From Tragulus kanchil (lineage: Eukaryota > Chordata > Mammalia > Artiodactyla > Tragulidae), in NCBI GenBank assembly GCA_022376925.1, contig JAIOJX010000005.1, positions 97,189,001 to 97,253,000 of the forward strand: 64,000 nucleotides of DNA, given 5' to 3'. The notes under the pieces are model-generated. The model was given only the letters and a program-made list of their open reading frames with translations, did not search any database and was not told the origin of the DNA. Of this stretch, positions 60,860 to 64,000 are shown piece by piece. Position 1 is the stretch's first letter. The number at the start of each line of letters is the position of its first letter. The position numbers were made by a program, and so were the translations under genes.

Positions 60860-61037
60860 TTTCTGACTGAAATTTATAGAGTGCTTTTCTGTTAGAATTA
60901 TGGAGAATTATGGTGCTAAAGGTTTTGTGTGCACATAATGTATTTTCACTCAGTCATCTCTGACTCTTTGCAACTCCATGGCCTGTAGCCCTCCAGGCTA
61001 TGTCCATGGAATTTCCCAGGCAAGAATACTAGAATGG

Positions 61038-63250
61038 ATTGCCATTCTCTTCTACAGGGGATCTTCCTGACCCAGGGATTGAACTCATTTCTCCCACACT
61101 GTGGGTTTTATTTTTACTGTCTGAGCCACCAGGGAATCCCAGAGGCTTTATTGTAGTGTATCATTGAATCTCCACTACAATTTCACTATGATCATATTTT
61201 AAAATGATGCTATTAATAGAAAGTCTAAGGTTCAGAGAATCTAAGATTCCCTCTGGAGAAGGAAGTCCTTAAATCTTGACCATCCAACCATCTAGACTCT
61301 GTGTTCTCATTCACTCTGCTCTAGTGCCTGTATAAGTAACCAAGTGAATAAAGGAAATACAGGAAGTAATGTATTTTCTTTAAACTACTGGAATTGGGCA
61401 CAGTTTGAATTTTGGAGAAATAAGAGCTCTTTTCCCCCCACACTTTAAATTTTAAAGAAATAAGTGAGTTCATCATCAAACCTGTAAATATTAATAATGA
61501 GCTCATGAAAAGGTTTATTAGCATTCATCATAAGCAACAGCACCATGCTGTGTGCATCTGATGATTAATCAAACCAGCTACCAGAAGCTGTTAGGAATTA
61601 GATTAGATTATGTTTAGCAGACAAACGCTCTACACACCAAATGCAAATACGAAGATTCTGACATTCCAGGCTACCCAGGATTTGCCTAGCTGGGTTAGTT
61701 GTCAATTATTAAAATTATAGGGAATGCACTGCAAATTTAACAAAATTATCTTAGGCCATGAACTTTCAATAAAAGCATTTTGCTGTAAGAGATGGGCAAA
61801 TAATGGGCTGTCATGAATTACCAAGCTAAAGGTACAAGCGTCACATCATTCCACAGAGGAAGACAAGAGATCCTGAAGAGGAGGTACATGGGGCATGGAG
61901 ATGTGCTCTGCACTCCTTATTACAGGCCAGCTTTGTCATCAGTTACCTGTAGTGGTTTCTCAATTCACTCAATTTGTATTCATATATTCCTTTTCCTTTT
62001 AAGTTAAAGTAGAACTTAAACTCATTCAAGACCCAATTTGTTTATTTTCATGATGAAAATCACTACAGGATCTTTGAAGGTATACACCTGGACTGAAATC
62101 CTAGAACTTAAAACATTTGTGTTCTAGGTCTTTGGTACAATAATTGCCATTCTCTTCTACAGGGGATCTTCCTGACCCAGGGATTGAACTCATTTCTCCC
62201 ACACTGTGGGTATATTTTTTTTACTGTCTGAGCCACCAGGGAATCCCAGAGGCTTTATTGTAGTGTATCATTGAATCTCCACTACAATTTCACTATGATC
62301 ATATTTTAAAATGATGCTATTAATAGAAAGTCTAAGGTTCAGAGAATCTAAGATTCCCTCTGGAGAAGGAAGTCCTTAAATCTTGACCATCCAACCATCT
62401 AGACTCTGTGTTCTCATTCACTCTGCTCTAGTGCCTGTATAAGTAACCAAGTGAATAAAGGAAATACAGGAAGTAATGTATTTTCTTTAAACTACTGGAA
62501 TTGGGCACAGTTTGAATTTTGGAGAAATAAGAGCTCTTTTCCCCCCACACTTTAAATTTTAAAGAAATAAGTGAGTTCATCATCAAACCTGTAAATATTA
62601 ATAATGAGCTCATGAAAAGGTTTATTAGCATTCATCATAAGCAACAGCACCATGCTGTGTGCATCTGATGATTAATCAAACCAGCTACCAGAAGCTGTTA
62701 GGAATTAGATTAGATTATGTTTAGCAGACAAACGCTCTACACACCAAATGCAAATACGAAGATTCTGACATTCCAGGCTACCCAGGATTTGCCTAGCTGG
62801 GTTAGTTGTCAATTATTAAAATTATAGGGAATGCACTGCAAATTTAACAAAATTATCTTAGGCCATGAACTTTCAATAAAAGCATTTTGCTGTAAGAGAT
62901 GGGCAAATAATGGGCTGTCATGAATTACCAAGCTAAAGGTACAAGCGTCACATCATTCCACAGAGGAAGACAAGAGATCCTGAAGAGGAGGTACATGGGG
63001 CATGGAGATGTGCTCTGCACTCCTTATTACAGGCCAGCTTTGTCATCAGTTACCTGTAGTGGTTTCTCAATTCACTCAATTTGTATTCATATATTCCTTT
63101 TCCTTTTAAGTTAAAGTAGAACTTAAACTCATTCAAGACCCAATTTGTTTATTTTCATGATGAAAATCACTACAGGATCTTTGAAGGTATACACCTGGAC
63201 TGAAATCCTAGAACTTAAAACATTTGTGTTCTAGGTCTTTGGTACAATAA
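61038..63250. repeat. Local direct duplication 18 (period 1105-1108), overlaps duplication 17
   Basis: 61038-62142 repeats at 62143-63250. Its left unit starts within the right unit of duplication 17, so 59896-60162, 61038-61301 and 62143-62405 are three copies. Confidence 0.98.
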
Positions 63251-64000
63251 CTTCAACAAAAGTAGTTCTTTACACTTCACAAAACTGAAACAAAAGTAGG
63301 AATAAAGTACTACATTGGTTCATTCCTAATATAAGCAGGTATTAGGATAAGTGGCTTATTGGAACAAGTCAAGTCCAACAAGGATGAAACAGCACAATAC
63401 TATATACTTAATAAGGTACTTCATAAGTATTAACTATTTGACAACTGTCTAACCCTTATCGAGTTAATGAAAGGATCCTGCTTTCTGATCATGCAACAGC
63501 AAGCCTTACAGTGAAAAACTAGAAGTTCGAGACTAGAAGATGGAGAAGGTGGATCCCAGTTCTATCACAGCTACTAACTAGGTGTCAGGGTATTTGACAA
63601 TTTTATAAGAATTTTCGGCTGTGACATCACTGGTAAATCTGAAATAATAACACACAGTCCAGTGTGCTGCTAGCAAGGTTAATCCAGTATCTGTAAGTAA
63701 AAAGACACAGCTCTAAAGAAATACGCTACTTAGTATAAAATATCATGTGGCATTACTACTAACACTAATACATGTCATTATCCAAAAGCTCAGTCTAATA
63801 CCTTAAATGGTATAAACATTTTGAAATACTTGTTCTAGTATCTTCGTTTATCACACACCAGTAACAATTTATGACTGGCACTCTGAGTAGTATGGACTTT
63901 AATGACAAAATCCTTATATTCCAAAACACCCATAAATATCCATAGAGTACCCTTTAGGAAACACTTAAACACAGAGCCCAAGACATAAAGTAATATGGGA
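63251..64000. other. RYR2 intron, no recognised feature
   Basis: Plain AT-rich intron. A weak MIR-like piece may lie near 63510-63600. No exon is seen, so the next upstream RYR2 exon lies beyond the window. Confidence 0.55.

Larger units (their letters stand above)
58998..61301. repeat. Local direct duplication 17 (period 1144)
   Basis: 58998-60162 repeats at 60167-61301. The first 80 bases of copy 2 are poorly matched and shortened (an A run replaces L1 sequence near 60235-60250), after which the copies agree closely. Confidence 0.96.

Noticed and set aside
2743..63250. The spaced duplications as a CRISPR-like or other regular array
   Set aside because: Units are about 1.1 kb, unrelated in sequence to each other, and sit in mammalian introns with RYR2 exons; no short repeat-spacer pattern exists.

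Overview
This is nuclear DNA from a ruminant mammal. Bov-tA/BovA-type SINEs and a BovB (RTE) LINE fix it to Ruminantia. It also carries several low-divergence copies of a CHR-like tRNA-derived SINE with clear target-site duplications. That is not what I expect of cattle-like genomes, where Bov-tA/A2 elements dominate the young SINEs, so a less-studied lineage such as a tragulid is possible but unproven.

The only gene I can support is RYR2, the cardiac ryanodine receptor, on the minus strand. Five coding exons are present. In transcript order (right to left) they are 54976-54893, 37225-37066 (repeated at 38315-38156), 30338-30191 (repeated at 31447-31300), 10542-10334 and 7200-7026. All have AG/GT splice sites, and their phases join without a gap into one continuous stretch of RyR2 running from the second RyR repeat into the second SPRY domain. 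Everything else is intron.

The introns hold ordinary ruminant repeats: old L1 fragments, one younger L1 ORF2 3' segment at 39.07-40.74 kb, a BovB nested in an L1 at 14.6-15.5 kb, many SINEs, MIRs, a Tigger-like MITE and probable LTR material near 48.6-51.3 kb.

The striking structure is 18 local direct duplications, each about 1.0-1.2 kb and nearly identical. They are placed head to tail, or nearly so, along the whole window, with junctions near 3907, 9233, 13320, 18088, 20887, 26140, 30557, 34086, 35880, 37815, 41297, 43321, 45233, 49714, 54069, 57104, 60167 and 62143. They ignore repeat and exon boundaries. They chain into three-copy stretches, differ mostly by homopolymer and short indels, and duplicate two RYR2 exons whose lengths (148 and 160 nt) would break the frame if both copies were spliced in. 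The best explanation is successive contigs overlapping by about 1.1 kb that were joined without collapsing the overlap. Collapsing them would remove roughly 20 kb. A real array of tandem duplications is the less likely alternative. I see no CRISPR array, tRNA, rRNA or prokaryotic gene.
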